Below the pieces are notes generated by a model that was given only the letters and a program-made list of their open reading frames with translations, did no database searches and was not told where the DNA came from. The translations under genes and the position numbers were made by a program. 64,000 bases of DNA from Podochytrium sp. JEL0797 (lineage: Eukaryota > Chytridiomycota > Chytridiomycetes > Chytridiales > Chytriomycetaceae), in assembly GCA_027596195.1 (NCBI GenBank), contig JADGJG010000006.1, positions 58,828 to 122,827 on the forward strand, in the 5' to 3' direction. Below, piece by piece: positions 24,149 through 34,940 of the stretch. How positions within the stretch are numbered: position 1 is the first letter of the stretch; the number at the start of each line of letters is the position of its first letter.

Positions 24149-24983
24149 ATGGATACAGTGGAGGTCTTGGAGTTCTTTGGGCGCGATCTTCCACAGAAGA
24201 TGACGGCTTTCGACTTTGCTGTTTACGAGGCGATCATCAGGGACGGGAGTGCTGTCTTCGAGTTCCTTCGGCACGATCTTCCACAGAAGATGAGGGCTTT
24301 CGACTCACTGGAGGAGGAGAATCGGCAGTTGAGGGATGAGTGTTCCAGGGTAAAAGTGAAATCGTTGTGTTATTTTTATCGAGATAAGTGAGTTTTGATT
24401 TCTCGAATTTTAGTTGAAAGCGGAGCTGGATCACGCGCAAGCGATGGAAACTCAAATATCAATCAAACGTGTCCGAGAGGAGGACCGGGTTCGCGAAGTC
24501 GGTCCTGTCGCGTGGGTAGTCCGGGTTGTCGACCCTGAACCGCAAAACAAACGTGCTCGTGTGATTCCGGCTCGATTCGGTCTTCCGTTGTTGTCATGCA
24601 GCAGCGACAAGGATGACAGCGAAAGCGTCGGTTCAGTCTCCTTAGTCTCCTCGCCAACACCAACGTCGAAGCAAAAGGTGGAATGTGTCGTCCCCGGATG
24701 TGTCGCCACGCTCTTGCCCGCGAGTGCCCCAAATCACGACCGTGAATTCCACCAGCGCGAACAAATGGTGTCGTTTCTGGGAAACAACGACTTTCTTGTG
24801 CAAGTTTCACCCAATGGAATCAATTACTACTGCCCCGTGCGGGGTTGCGCGACGAGGAGCGGCGAAATCCCTGGGAAATTCGGGATCGATCGTCTCAAGA
24901 AACATTTGGAATCGTGTCATGAAAACGAGGTGGGGGTGGAGACAAAGTGGGACGAGAGTGGAGATTGTGTGTTGTTGGTGTGA
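24149..24983 (+). CDS. coiled-coil C2H2-like zinc-finger protein, possibly 5' truncated
   Basis: Exons are 24149-24349 and 24414-24983 (256 residues from the first ATG). The N-terminal part holds a 30-residue duplication with the shared core RDLPQKM/RHDLPQKM followed by AFD. The first unit begins before the ATG, so the true start may be in a missing upstream exon. A leucine-heptad coiled coil (LEEENRQLRDECSRLKAEL) spans the intron. The C-terminus has two C-x4-C ... H-x4-H units: CVVPGC ... HDREFH and CPVRGC ... HLESCH. This suggests a DNA- or RNA-binding regulator, but the family is not recognised. The second finger recurs, truncated, at 26208-26360. Confidence 0.55.
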
Positions 24984-25026
24984 GACTGTGTGTTGTTCGA
25001 GTGAGACTGATTTTGGGGATTTATAA

Positions 25027-26100
25027 AGGTCCAGCACGCGAAGCGAGGTCAAACGACACAGGTCGATGGGGATGCGGCCAGTCAAGCGGTTGTGGCTAAG
25101 GTTCAGCGTTTCGAGACCAGAAAAGTATCTGAGAAAGTTGCGGGGGAGGGGGCCACTCAGTTGGTTGTGACTGAGGCTCAGTATGCAAAGACTGGTCAGT
25201 TGTTGTGCTTGGAGCTCTGCGGGCGGGCATAAAATTATGGCCTGGGAAATGACCACTCAATCGGTTGTGGCTGAGGTCGAGCGTTCTGAGGTCCCGGAGG
25301 GCGATAAGGTCGATGGGGAGAGGACCAGTCAAAAGGTTGTGACTGAGATCAAGGGTCTGTAGGTGGTAATAGAACGACTCGACCAGGAATTGGATGCGAG
25401 GGAGGGGACCCGATAGTTGATTGTTGCTGAGATTCCAAGTCTTCTGGTAAGGGTTGCCGAGTTCGAGGGGGATTGGGCCAGACACTTAATTGTGTCTGAG
25501 GTCCAAATAACAGATACCCGCGAGTCGGGCAGACAAATCGATAGAGATAGGGCCCGTCAGTTGGTTGTGGCTAAGGTCGAGACTTTTGAGTTCCGTGAGT
25601 CGGTTGAGTGCGATGGGAAGGGTGCCTGTCAGTTGGTTGTTGCTGAGAAGGAGTCCGTTCAGGTCAGGTTGGAATCGAACGAGTTCGGCGGCAGGGACGG
25701 GACCAGTTAGTTGGTTGTGGGAAAGGTCTACTCTCTTCACAGTGGCGGCGGACATGGCGCGCAGTATCTTGACAGGGAACGGGCCTGTCAACCCGCAGTT
25801 TGCAAAAAGAACCCAGCCAGACTCAATCTTGTCCCATTCGGGGTGTAGTGGAGTGGCGAGGTCTACCATCCCAATCACGACTCTGTGCAACTTGCCAAGC
25901 AGGGTGCGTACAGGCAGCTGGCGCAATACGATGCGCTCGTTGTTGAGGAGTGATCCGGTGCGAATCAGGATGGATTCGGCGACTGGACTCGAGAGGACAA
26001 TCGCTTGGAACTCTTTCGAAAGCTGCGCGCACGTGATGGCATCGAGGAGGTCAAACCATTGGACAACCGCGCACTTGATTTCGGTCGGCAAGTTTTGCAT
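25027..26100 (-). pseudogene. broken F-box-like/leucine-rich-repeat gene
   Basis: Reading on minus from ATG 26100, the N-terminus (NLPTEIKCAVVQWFDLLDA) looks F-box-like. It is followed by a run of about eight LRRs of the LDLSHNQLTGPLP type. A TAA at 25486-25488 replaces the Gln expected in a HNQLSG repeat (DLRHN-stop-VSGP), a single C-to-T change. A frameshift follows near 25235-25255, after which LRRs resume (LSLSHNQLSGPLP, LNLSHNRLTG). LRR homology stops near 25027, and the frame then runs antisense into the zinc-finger gene. Two independent lesions make this a pseudogene, though either could be a sequencing error. Confidence 0.75.
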
Positions 26101-26153
26101 GATTTTTTTTTTCGTTCCAAAAGCGAACTGCTCTCCACGCAAATCGAAAATCA

Positions 26154-26360
26154 ATGAGTTTAATTCCGGAGGCGAATCGGGCCTGGTTCATGAGTCGTTT
26201 GGAATCTGCCATACAGGTACGGGGTTGCGGCACGAGGAGTGGCCAATATCCCAAGAAATTCCGCGTGCACGACGTCAAAACGCATATCCAAAAATGTCAC
26301 GAGAAGGAGGATGGGTTTGAGACCAAGTGGGACGCGAGTGGAGGACTAACGGACGCGTGA
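26154..26360 (+). pseudogene. truncated copy of the zinc-finger gene's last finger
   Basis: From about 26208 the sequence encodes VRGCGTRSGQYPKKF ... HIQKCHEKEDG ... KWDASG, a diverged copy of the second finger of the gene ending at 24983. The first Cys and everything before it are missing. Together with the intact gene it flanks the broken LRR gene on both sides in the same orientation. Confidence 0.6.
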
Positions 26361-26461
26361 TTTCGTTTCAATAAGAGTTTGTGATAAAAAATACAAATAA
26401 GTAGAATTCAGCAACTTGCGGGGAATCGCATGCAGTCTTTTTTTCTCAAGTTTCCCAAACT

Positions 26462-26769
26462 TTGAATTGTTTTGTATGCCGCCGTCCAGCGGTCTCACTC
26501 TACGACAAAGGCACTCCTTCAGAACTCGAAGAGGAGGTAGATTGTGGCAACGGTGAACTGGCCTCCCTTCGCGAATATCTCAAGATGCCAATCTCATATC
26601 TGACGGCTGCGAAACCTAACACGCCACCCCGTTCCTGGACCGCATCTTCATTGACCTCGACGACTTCTCCCCACAACTCTCGGTCACTTGGATTCCCCGC
26701 GACGATCCTCGCATCCAGCAAGTAGACGAGATGGGACGATACGATAGCGGTTACAAAACCAATGGCTGA
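26462..26769 (+). pseudogene. fragment of the MYND-associated gene family
   Basis: SELEEEVDCGNGELASLREYL matches SELEEEIDCGNGELAPLREYL of the relic near 32.3 kb. After a frame change the sequence continues as a coding-like stretch (FLDRIFIDLDDFSPQL ... GYKTNG, stop at 26767-26769). No start codon or complete domain is present. The original function is unknown. Confidence 0.5.
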
Positions 26770-26882
26770 TTCAGCAAGTTGTGTCTTCGGCCTCCGCACT
26801 TCGGTGGTTGAAATGGAATTTTCCTTTACTTTGTTGGTTGAACCCTTTCAGCCAGGATTGATCCATTATCCATCTCTCACCC

Positions 26883-29109
26883 ATGACCCACTACGAGGAG
26901 CTCGAAACCCAAATCGAAACGATCAACCGGCGATCCGGCGAGGCCATCAAGAACTTCCCACAGTCATATCGGATGCCGCGCTACAACTTGCAGTGGTTTA
27001 TCGGTGACTTTGTCGCTGGTGTGACTGTTGGTCTCGTCGTTATCCCGCTGGCCATATCCTACGCAACCAAACTCGCCAACCTCCCTGCCCAGTTTGGGCT
27101 TTACACTTCCTTTATTGGATGTCTGATCTACGCATTGTTTGCCACGTCCAAAAGTAGGTTGATACATGATCGCTCGGAGTTCGAAATAAGCCGCCTAACA
27201 TTCCGATTTCGGTTTTCAGACGTCACAATCGGCCCAACTGCGGTTCTTTCACTTCTCGTCGGCCAATCCATTGCCACGTATCTGCCCAATGCGACTCCTG
27301 CTCAAGCTGTCATGTACGCCATTACGTTGAGTTTTTGGACCGGGATCATCCAACTGGCTGTCGGAGTCTTCCGTCTTGGCCTGGTGTTTGACTATATCTC
27401 TAATGTCCTGATTGCCGGAATCACGTTGGGCGCCGGTATCCAGATTATCATTCAGCAACTTCCTGGTATTCTCGGCGTCAAGAACATTAACATCAACAAC
27501 CCGCCATACCAAGTGCTCCACGACTTTTTCGCTGCCATCAACGGAACCTCCAAATACGACGCCCTGTTTGGTCTCGTGTCCCTCTTTTTCATCGTTGCGT
27601 TCAAGTACCTGTTTGCCCACCTTGCCAAAAAGACGCCCATCCTCCGCTACGTGGGAATTTTCCGCAACGCGATCGTCTTGATTGTCGCAACGGGAGTCTC
27701 GTACTCGCTCAAGGATAACAAGAATGTGGTGTTTTCGATCGTCAAGACGATTCCGTACGGGCTCTCTGGGATCCAACAACCCAACGTGTCTCTCCCTTAC
27801 GCGTCGACTGTTTTTCCTGCCATTCCGTCTATCTTTATTGTTTCCATCCTGGAAAACATTGCGGTCGTCAAGACGTATAGTCGTGTGAATGGATATTCCA
27901 CAAACTCGAACCAGGAGATCGTCGTAATTGGGTTGACCAACTTGTTGGGGTCTTTTGTCGGAGGTTGCCCGGCCACGGGATCCATCTCGCGCAGTGCCAT
28001 CAAGCCGGCATCGGGTGTCAAGACTCCGTTTGGTACCTTTATCACGGGTAACCTCGTGGTGATTGGTCTGTTCACGTTGACCAACGTGTTGTACTGGATT
28101 CCCTCGGCCACGTTGTCGGCCATTGTGATTGCAGCCATTTTTGAGCTGTTTGTCAACTTCAAGATCCTCAAGAGCTTGCTTGAAATCGAGAGTGAGTTTT
28201 TCTTCGTTCGCCAATTTAAAGTGTCTCACGTGTCTAATGTTTTTCTCAACAGTTCTCGACTTCATGGGATTCTGCTGGGCTGTTGTTGTTCCCTTCTTCT
28301 ACTCCATCAAAATCGGAATCTACTTCTCCGTCCTCTCGTCGCTCTCTATGCTTCTTGTCCGCATCGGCCGCCCTCAAATCAAAGTCCTCTCCCGCAACGC
28401 CTCCGGAGACTGGGTCGACCCCGAAAGCCAACGCTTCAACAAAAACGCGACTGAATTGACCCCGCTCACTCAATCCGGAATCCTCGTGTTCAAGATTGAA
28501 GAATCCCTCACGGTCCCCAACTCGGGTTACTTTTCTTTTGGCCACCGTCTCAAGGAAGCCTTATTGACCCACTTCCTTTTCAAAAACTCCATCACGAAAC
28601 CCTCTGACCGCGTGTGGAGCGACGATACCGAAGAACGCGCATGTGCACGAGAGGCGCAGGGACTCATGGACGCGTTGCCTCCTCTTCGTGCCGTCGTGTT
28701 GGACTTTTCGGCCGTCAACAACGTGGATTTCAGTTGTCTCCAAGTGCTGCTGGACTCCAACGATGATTTGACGCGGAACGTGGGTCGATCTGTGCCAATC
28801 CATTTCGCCAACGTGCGGAGCCAGCAGTTGAATACTCTTGTGAGGGTTCCCGGGACGATTTCAGGAGCAAGTGTGGATGCGACCCCTGGAGCGCTGAGTC
28901 ATCATCAGGAAGGGTTTGTGGCCGGGTTGTTGAAAAAGTTCAAGAAAGATCCCGAGACGGCGAGGGTTGAGTGGGAAGGGAAGTTGGTGGCATTAAAGCA
29001 TTTCCATTTCAGTGTGGATGAGGCTGTACAGGCTGCGGAGGTGGAAACGAGGGATGTGGTGATGGAGGATTCCCGGAATACGGTGGAGGTTGTGAGCGAT
29101 TCAAAGTGA
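26883..29109 (+). CDS. sulfate permease, SulP/SLC26 family
   Basis: Exons 26883-27153, 27220-28191 and 28253-29109 encode 699 residues. The family carries sulfate or other anions across the plasma or vacuolar membrane. The conserved SulP start (WFIGDFVAGVTVGLVVIP, then SYATKLANLPAQFGLY) is followed by NVTIGPTAVLSLLVG across intron 1. Ten to fourteen hydrophobic helices follow, with the family motif SILENIAVVKTYSRVNGY and NLLGSFVGGCPATGSISRSA. A C-terminal STAS domain (about residues 500-680) is present. It is the only intact gene within a 10-kb stretch of relics. Confidence 0.92.
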
Positions 29110-29595
29110 AATTGTGTATGTACACCTTATAAATAAATTAATGTAAGAATTAAGAATTGTTGTACTCATTCCGCTCCAAAGACTGTTCGTCGAGTTGCTG
29201 CGTGAATTTCCGTCCCCCGTTGGTGGAAGTTCCATCGGCGAATTGAGCCGTGACGCTGGATTCCGTTTGGACAACACCAATGAGCTTCTTTCCGACAATC
29301 TTTTGGGTAAGTGCTTCTTAAGTCAGCCTTGCTTAAAATTTCATGCAGCTGCAAAGAAAGTAACGATCGAGAAGGGGCATGAAACAGACCGTGGATCGGA
29401 GGATATGGGCGGAGCGCTGGGCAGATGGGTCAGTATCTCCGCAATGGATGGCCACTCTAACGACATCGAGGGAAATTCGATTTGATCCGGCCATGTTGCA
29501 CCAGTGGGCCACAGACGCAGGAAGTGAGTCAGCCAAGACCTCAGCAAACACTCCAAGCAACTTGAGCTCGCGCAAGCTATCGAACTCAACAAGAT
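29110..29595. other. intergenic with an unrecognised coding-like fragment
   Basis: Around 29168-29308 plus reads LFVELLREFPSPVGG ... GELSRDAGFRL and ends at a GTAAG donor-like site, so it resembles an orphan exon. No family was recognised. The rest shows no clear gene. Confidence 0.3.
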
Positions 29596-29907
29596 GTTTC
29601 CACCACCCAAATACGATACGGTCCACTTGGGGCAATCACCAGAAGAAGACAGCGCGGGCCCGCGAACCTCGAAAATGTAGCAAGGGTAGCCATGGCGCGA
29701 TGATGAGTCGGGGCATTCGAGTTCTTGCAGACGGGCTCGTCGGAGGGGTCGATATTCCCCACGATACACTGCAGCGAATGGAAATACTCAGGTTCGACCA
29801 CTGAGAGGAATCGTTGCTCGGCAGCGAGGGTCAGGTATGCGGGCTTCAAGAGTTCTCGGCTCTCGATGCCACTGCGTCTGCCATCCTTTGTCCTCAAAGG
29901 CCTTCAT
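29596..29907 (-). pseudogene. internally deleted relic of the MYND-associated family
   Basis: On minus from ATG 29907, MKAFEDKGWQ is followed after a frameshift by AYLTLAAEQR ... EPEYFHSLQ ... NSNAPTHHRA. After a second shift it reads EVRGPALSSSGD ... YLGGGN. The same blocks occur in the same order in the plus-strand relic at 31.99-32.7 kb, but here the middle part and the MYND finger are missing. Confidence 0.6.
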
Positions 29908-30044
29908 GGCAACCGTATATTGGTCGTGCGCCAAAAATTCCGAGCAATCTGTCCTATATCTAGAGTGTTGTTTGAATCTCAGATTAAAAACTTTATAGAT
30001 TTGCGGCCAAACCTCATTTTTTCTCCTCCTTCTTATAAAAAAAA
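29908..30044. other. short AT-rich spacer
   Basis: No gene or repeat is visible between the two minus-strand relics. Confidence 0.4.
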
Positions 30045-31578
30045 TTAACGAAGGTTTCCAAATGAAACTCCTTCAACACAAGAACAACCCAACTGAGCAA
30101 AACATCCCTTCCGATACAATCCCCAAAGCACAAATTCCGAGCTCCAAAACACAACTTCACACCTCCCTTTACGGAGCTCTCTCAACCTTTGCTCGGATTT
30201 GAATAACTCCAGTGAGGTAACGATTTCAACCCTCGCGACCCCAATCTCGTTAATTCCACTCAAAAACGAATCCAATCCTTTGTCTTGCTCGATGCCACGC
30301 CTAGTTTCGAGTCTTAACATTGCGACCTTGCTCGTCGAAATGGAAGTTGCGAGTTGGGAAAGCGATTCGAGCTCCTGGCCGCCAAGATTGCTCAACCCAA
30401 GCTCACGGATGCATTTGGAGCGCCAAAGGTGTTGAGACACAAGGTCCACAATGTCCAACGTGCTGTTCCTGGCCAAAGAAATGTGCAAGCACACGATCTG
30501 GGATGAAAGAGCAGCGTCCAAGAAACGGCCAGCATCGTCGTGGCCCGCGAAAACCACGTTCCAGAGCTTGAGAGTCCGGAGGCTACTTTGGCCCAGCAGT
30601 AACGCGTCGAATGTGAGTACACCCGTCCCGTATACTCCTTCGAGCTCTAATACCTCCAGATTTGGAATGATAACCATCTTGCACATCCCTTTGCATTTCA
30701 ACGAGCGCACTCCTGTCAGGGAAAAGTCAGTGTCCAACAGAAGTGCAGACACATCTGAGTATTCATTCGACGTAGCAACCAATTCCAAATGGGGTGACGT
30801 GCTTGTTCGCTTCGAGTTGGAGATCCAAAAGAAGTCCCAAAAAGAGTTCGTCGAAATCGCAGCCTGACGCAGCATGATCGTCAAAGTCGTAGAGTATCTT
30901 GACGGAAGTGAGTCTGGGCATGCGGAGAAAGTCACGATATCCGCGAATCTCCCAGGTTGCCAGTTGCACTTTGTTGAACGCGATCGCCTTGAAAAGTTCC
31001 ATACAATCCCCTTCGAAATAGGGTGTGATGTCCAAGTCCGGGTGGTAACTCTCACTCTCACACCAATGCGTCGTCCAATGTTGGGAGACGACGGGTTGGA
31101 CTTCCAGCGGCATTCGCTCGAAACGGACTTCGACACGTGCAGTGGAAGGAAGATGGCGGAGAACTTGCGCAGTCACGTTTGAATACGAGATGATGACGGG
31201 TCGACCGAGGCGAATCATGATGCTGTGGGCAAAAGTCACTTCGCAGTCGCACGTTTGTAATCAATCTGGGTTTCCAAACCAGCATGCAGCGACAGCCAAA
31301 TCCAGTTCGGAGGGATCCAAGATCCTGCCTGGGAGATTTGAGATCCCATACTGTGGCTCAAGGTACATCACAGGCCACACATGTTGACTCGGCGCGAACG
31401 GAGAGTCCAGGCTTGTCAATGTCTCGGCAAACTGATACAGTGTGCCACAGATATAGCGAAGTTGCGGATGTGCGAGGCTGATTCTTAGGGCTGTGTGATC
31501 GCTTGCTTGGCGCAGGATGCAATCCGCAATGAGACCAATGGAAAGGATGTCGGTCATTATTCCTTTTTCGATTAGCAA
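30045..31578 (-). pseudogene. broken F-box/LRR-like gene
   Basis: From 31578 (or ATG 31557) on minus a short N-terminal domain of F-box-like pattern (MTDILSIGLIADCILRQ) runs into a TGA at 31261-31263. The same frame continues (CEVTFAHSIMIRLGRPVIIS) to about 30800. A shift to another frame then leads through irregular leucine-rich repeats (LEVLELEGV, LRTLKLWNV, IRELGLSNLGG) to the stop at 30045. With both lesions ignored the protein would be about 500 residues. Such F-box/LRR proteins usually select substrates for SCF ubiquitin ligases; this is inference from the layout. Confidence 0.6.
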
Positions 31579-31583
31579 AAAAT

Positions 31584-31801
31584 TTGAAAAGAGAGGTCGA
31601 AGTGGGAGATATCGCTTCAGGGATTTCCGAGAGATATATCAAACTCGGCAGTCGCGTGGATCTCCTTGGATTCGGCCACAACGACAGAGTCGTCAAATTC
31701 GAGGTCAAGGAGATTGATAATGACGTGCTGGGCAGTTTTGTGCTGGTCGTGATCGGCCAACCCTCTAGTAAAAATAAGGAAAACTTTTCTTTTTCTTTGT
31801 T
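31584..31801 (+). other. orphan fragment resembling an elongation-factor beta-barrel
   Basis: An open stretch reads SGISERYIKLGSRVDLLGF ... VVKFEVKEID. Its pattern resembles domain 2 of EF-Tu-type factors (ERGIIK-G-EVEI-G), but it is short, has no G domain and no start. It may be a relic of an organellar factor or chance. The region up to 31990 has only further unassigned open frames. Confidence 0.25.
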
Positions 31802-31995
31802 TTGATTCAAAAAATAACCGAACAGAACCACAGCAACAGTAAACACTCCCCCGCTACCAAGGTCGATCCCATCCTCCGCATGCTTCAGCAAACCACCCTC
31901 AACACATCCATCGACACCCACTTCAAATCCCTGTCCGCTGCGCTTCCCCTCAACTTCATCCCCTGTTGCTTTTTCTTTACAACTCGGTGATTGAA

Positions 31996-32720
31996 AGTCG
32001 AAAAAAAAACCGGGTGCGCGGCAGGCCTTTCTCGAGGACAGAAAGAGCGAGAGCCAAGAGCTCTCTCCAAGCTGCCTACTTGACCTGCGCTGCTGAGCAC
32101 CGCAGCAGCGTACCCGACCCTTTATATTTCCACTCGCTGCACGACCTCTCCGACGAGGGCTTCCTCAAAAACGTCCAGAGCGATTCGAATGCCCCGACCG
32201 ACCATCGTGCCTTGACTGCCTTTCGCCGCGGCCACATTCTCGACTTTTTGACGAGGCAGCCTCGCTGTACCGCAAGACCATCTCGCTCTGCGACAAAATC
32301 ACTTCTTCAGAACTCGAAGAGGAGATTGATTGTGGTAACGGCGAACTGGCCCCTCTTCGCGAATATCTCGAAACACTACTGTTCCCCCGAATGCCAACGC
32401 ACCGCCTGAAACGCGGGGTCATAAAGCCATGTGTCGACCTTCAACTTCTCTCGTCGAGTTCGACTTGGTCCGCGTTCATGGGCTCAAAAACGCGGAATAT
32501 TCCTCCATGAACGGAAGCATTCTCGAGGTTCGCGGGCCTGCGCTAACTTCTTCAGGAGATAATGACCTCGAGTGGATTGTGTCGTGTTTGGGTGGTGGCA
32601 ATGAGGTTGTTGTGAAGCACATGAATCTCACGCTTTTCTTGTTCAAGGAGGAGCGTTGGAACTGGGAAGCTTTGGAAACGCTTGTGGTGAATAAAACTCT
32701 CGTTCTTATTCTTCCAAAAT
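31996..32720 (+). pseudogene. frameshifted gene with MYND-type zinc finger
   Basis: Coding blocks lie in order in three shifting frames: AFLEDR; then AYLTCAAEHRSSVPDPLYFHSL and TDHRAL; then LFDEAASLYRKTISLCDK and SELEEEIDCGNGELAPLREYL; then HYCSPECQRTA with the continuation KRGHKAMC, the end of a MYND finger; then EVRGPALTSSGD ... IVSCLGGGNE. At least three frame changes (near 32241, 32365 and 32412) prevent a single protein. MYND fingers bind proline-rich partners; the rest of the family is not recognised. Related fragments lie at 26462 and 29596. Confidence 0.65.
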
Positions 32721-32741
32721 CGCAAGATAAGAATTTAAGAC

Positions 32742-33925
32742 ATGGCACAATCCCCTCCTTCCGCCCCTCCTCCCGCCACCACTTCTCTATTCACCGCAGC
32801 CTTCTTGCGTTGCGTGTTTTGCTCGCGTTCGCGAACGCCGCGTTCGTGCTTGAGTTTGCGTTTGCGTTCACTCCCAAGTACAAGTTCACATTCACGTATG
32901 ATTTCACGTTGGCGTTCAAGTTCAAGTTCAAGTTCGCGTTCTTTGGCGGATCCACGCATTCCTACTCAACGACTCCACCTGATGGAGGCCATAACCTTTG
33001 GCCATGTGGAGGCTGTCGCTTTGCTCTTAAAGAACGACCGTGTCGACGTCTCCATCTGTCCAACCGAGTTCATGAACTACACCGGGCGTATGAGTCTGGA
33101 GATCCTCCAACTACTCTGCAATGACCCCCGCATCGGCGTTACCTCCTTGAGGGATACAAATGTCGTTGAGGCTCTCCATCCTCCGAACTGGCCCGTCGTC
33201 GAATTCTTGATGACCCTTCCTCATCTTGACCTTTCCGTCCATCACAACAGACTATTCTTAGAGGCCTGTAGCGATGGCAAGCTGTCAATTGTCAAGAAGC
33301 TTCTCTCTGATGCTCGTGTGAACCCATTTGATGTAAACAATCGCGCGTTTCTGGAGGCCTGCAAAATGGGTCACGTTGAGGTAGTGAGCGTGTTGTTGGA
33401 GTTGAAGTTGATGGACTCCGACGAGGACTTTCTCCAAGAACTGTTTGAGGCCAGCTCAGTCGATGCGCTTAGACTGTTGTTGCAGCACAAGTCCGTCAAC
33501 GTCCCTCTCCACATCATCGACCTCTCTTTCGAACAGTCCTGTGCCAATCACAACACCGCCTTCACCAAGCTTCTACTGCTGCATCACAACTTGAGGATTC
33601 CAACCAGTTTCGACTTCAAGTCTGCCATGGGGCACGCAAGCATGAGTTCCCTTCTTCAAGACGAGCTCGTTGCTGCCGAGGAGCGATGCGACATTCTCAC
33701 GATGCGATCCGTGTTGTGTTGGAGCATCCAAAGTGGGACCCGACCAGCGACGACGCGGTGGACAGTGTCCTCGAGCAACTTTTGAAAAACCCAGACTTCA
33801 AAAATCCCGAATTCATCCACTATTTGTTGTCCCACCGTCGCTTCACATCGTTGCGCGGCACACCCATCGACTCGTTCCAATCCAACTGCGCTCAAGTCGC
33901 CAATCTCCTTCTGTTTTTGCAATAA
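32742..33925 (+). pseudogene. ankyrin-repeat-like gene with a frameshift
   Basis: From ATG 32742 the frame has a low-complexity Ser/Arg-rich start and then about six ankyrin-like units (GHVEAVALLLKNDRVDV, GKLSIVKKLLSDARVNP, GHVEVVSVLLELK). Near 33680-33710 the reading must change frame, after which DAIRVVLEHPKWDPT and two more units follow to the TAA at 33923-33925. The tail and stop codon lie inside the 234-bp repeat. Ankyrin units bind proteins; no catalytic domain is present. One lesion only, so a sequencing error would make it an intact gene of about 390 residues. Confidence 0.6.
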
Positions 33926-34149
33926 ACTGATATCGTTGATGTACCACTATTCGATACCTTCTCTTTCTTCCAATTTCCTTTCTTCCAATCACAAGTTGAT
34001 TTCCTGCGTATTCAAAATTTCCTGAACCCCAACCTTCCCTTTTTAAAAATCGCAAGAACTTCATTGCTCTGCAAGTTGGTTGATGGCTCGCCATCCACCC
34101 ACGATGCAGCTAAGGCAGATTGAGTGCAGATAAATGTTTTATTTTTTGT
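33916..34149 (+). repeat. 234-bp direct repeat, copy 2
   Basis: One mismatch from 23734-23967. It starts within the last codons of the ankyrin-like gene and covers its presumed 3' untranslated region. The left boundary inside a coding frame suggests that this is the parent and copy 1 the derived fragment. Confidence 0.95.
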
Positions 34150-34235
34150 ACTTCCGGTTTCAGGGCGGGAAAACGAAAAGAAAAATAAGACGGGCAACAC
34201 GAAAGAAATGGCCGAAAAGAATACAACTCTCTAAC

Positions 34236-34919
34236 TTATTCCTTGATGCGTCTGAGATTAAACTCCCCGAAACCGACTGATCTGTTGGTAACGTCAAGAG
34301 GAGTGTATGAGGGCTTACGCTTTCGGTTCGAGGCATCAATCTCGGCACTCAACTCATTGATTACAGAGACATCGCCGAACATGTGGGAATTGAAAGATTT
34401 GGTGAAGGCGCTAACAATCTCGTTCGCGTCGGCATATAAGGCCGATCCTTCGAGTAAAATATAATTTTTTACCCGCCTGGGTCTGTGAATTCCAGCTCCC
34501 ACACACTCCCAATGCACTCTTTTGCAATAACATTCAGGTGCTTCCTGTCCGCTTTGTTCAAAGGATCATTTACACGGAGCCAACCTCAGAGGGTACTATA
34601 CTGCCCCTTGTGATCTCATGCAGACAGATTAAAAGAACGTCGGGTATACTTGGGCATTCGCGTTTTTTAAGCATTTCGGAAATGGTTTCGCGTGTTCGTG
34701 TGGCCCATTCAAAAAATCAATCATTCAGTTGCCCAGCCGAAGTTGAATATCTTTGAGGAAGGCTTCGAAGGACTTGATTTTTCTTCTTGGCTCCTTAAAG
34801 CCTGCTAGATTTCTTTTGAAATTGAGAATTGAGAATTGCGTTTTTTCGAGAACGTTTGGATTCAATTTTGGATGATTTCTGCCATTTGAGTAAAGGTATA
34901 GTTTGGACAGGTGGAACAC
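34236..34919 (-). pseudogene. string of coding-like fragments, unrecognised
   Basis: On minus, coding-like stretches follow each other in changing frames: SFEAFLKDIQLRLGN, then EWATRTRETISEMLKKREC and LLICLHEITRGSIVPSEVG, then NDPLNKADRKHLNVIAKEC, then GSALYADANEIVSAFTKSF to the stop at 34236. At least three shifts separate them. One may be a short intron, but not all. No family was recognised; it appears to be a decayed gene. Confidence 0.4.
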
Positions 34920-34940
34920 TTTTTAATTTCAACCTCTATT

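Noticed and set aside
34538..34756. 72-codon plus frame opposite the degraded region
   Set aside because: The minus strand shows more protein-like stretches; the plus frame has no recognisable features.
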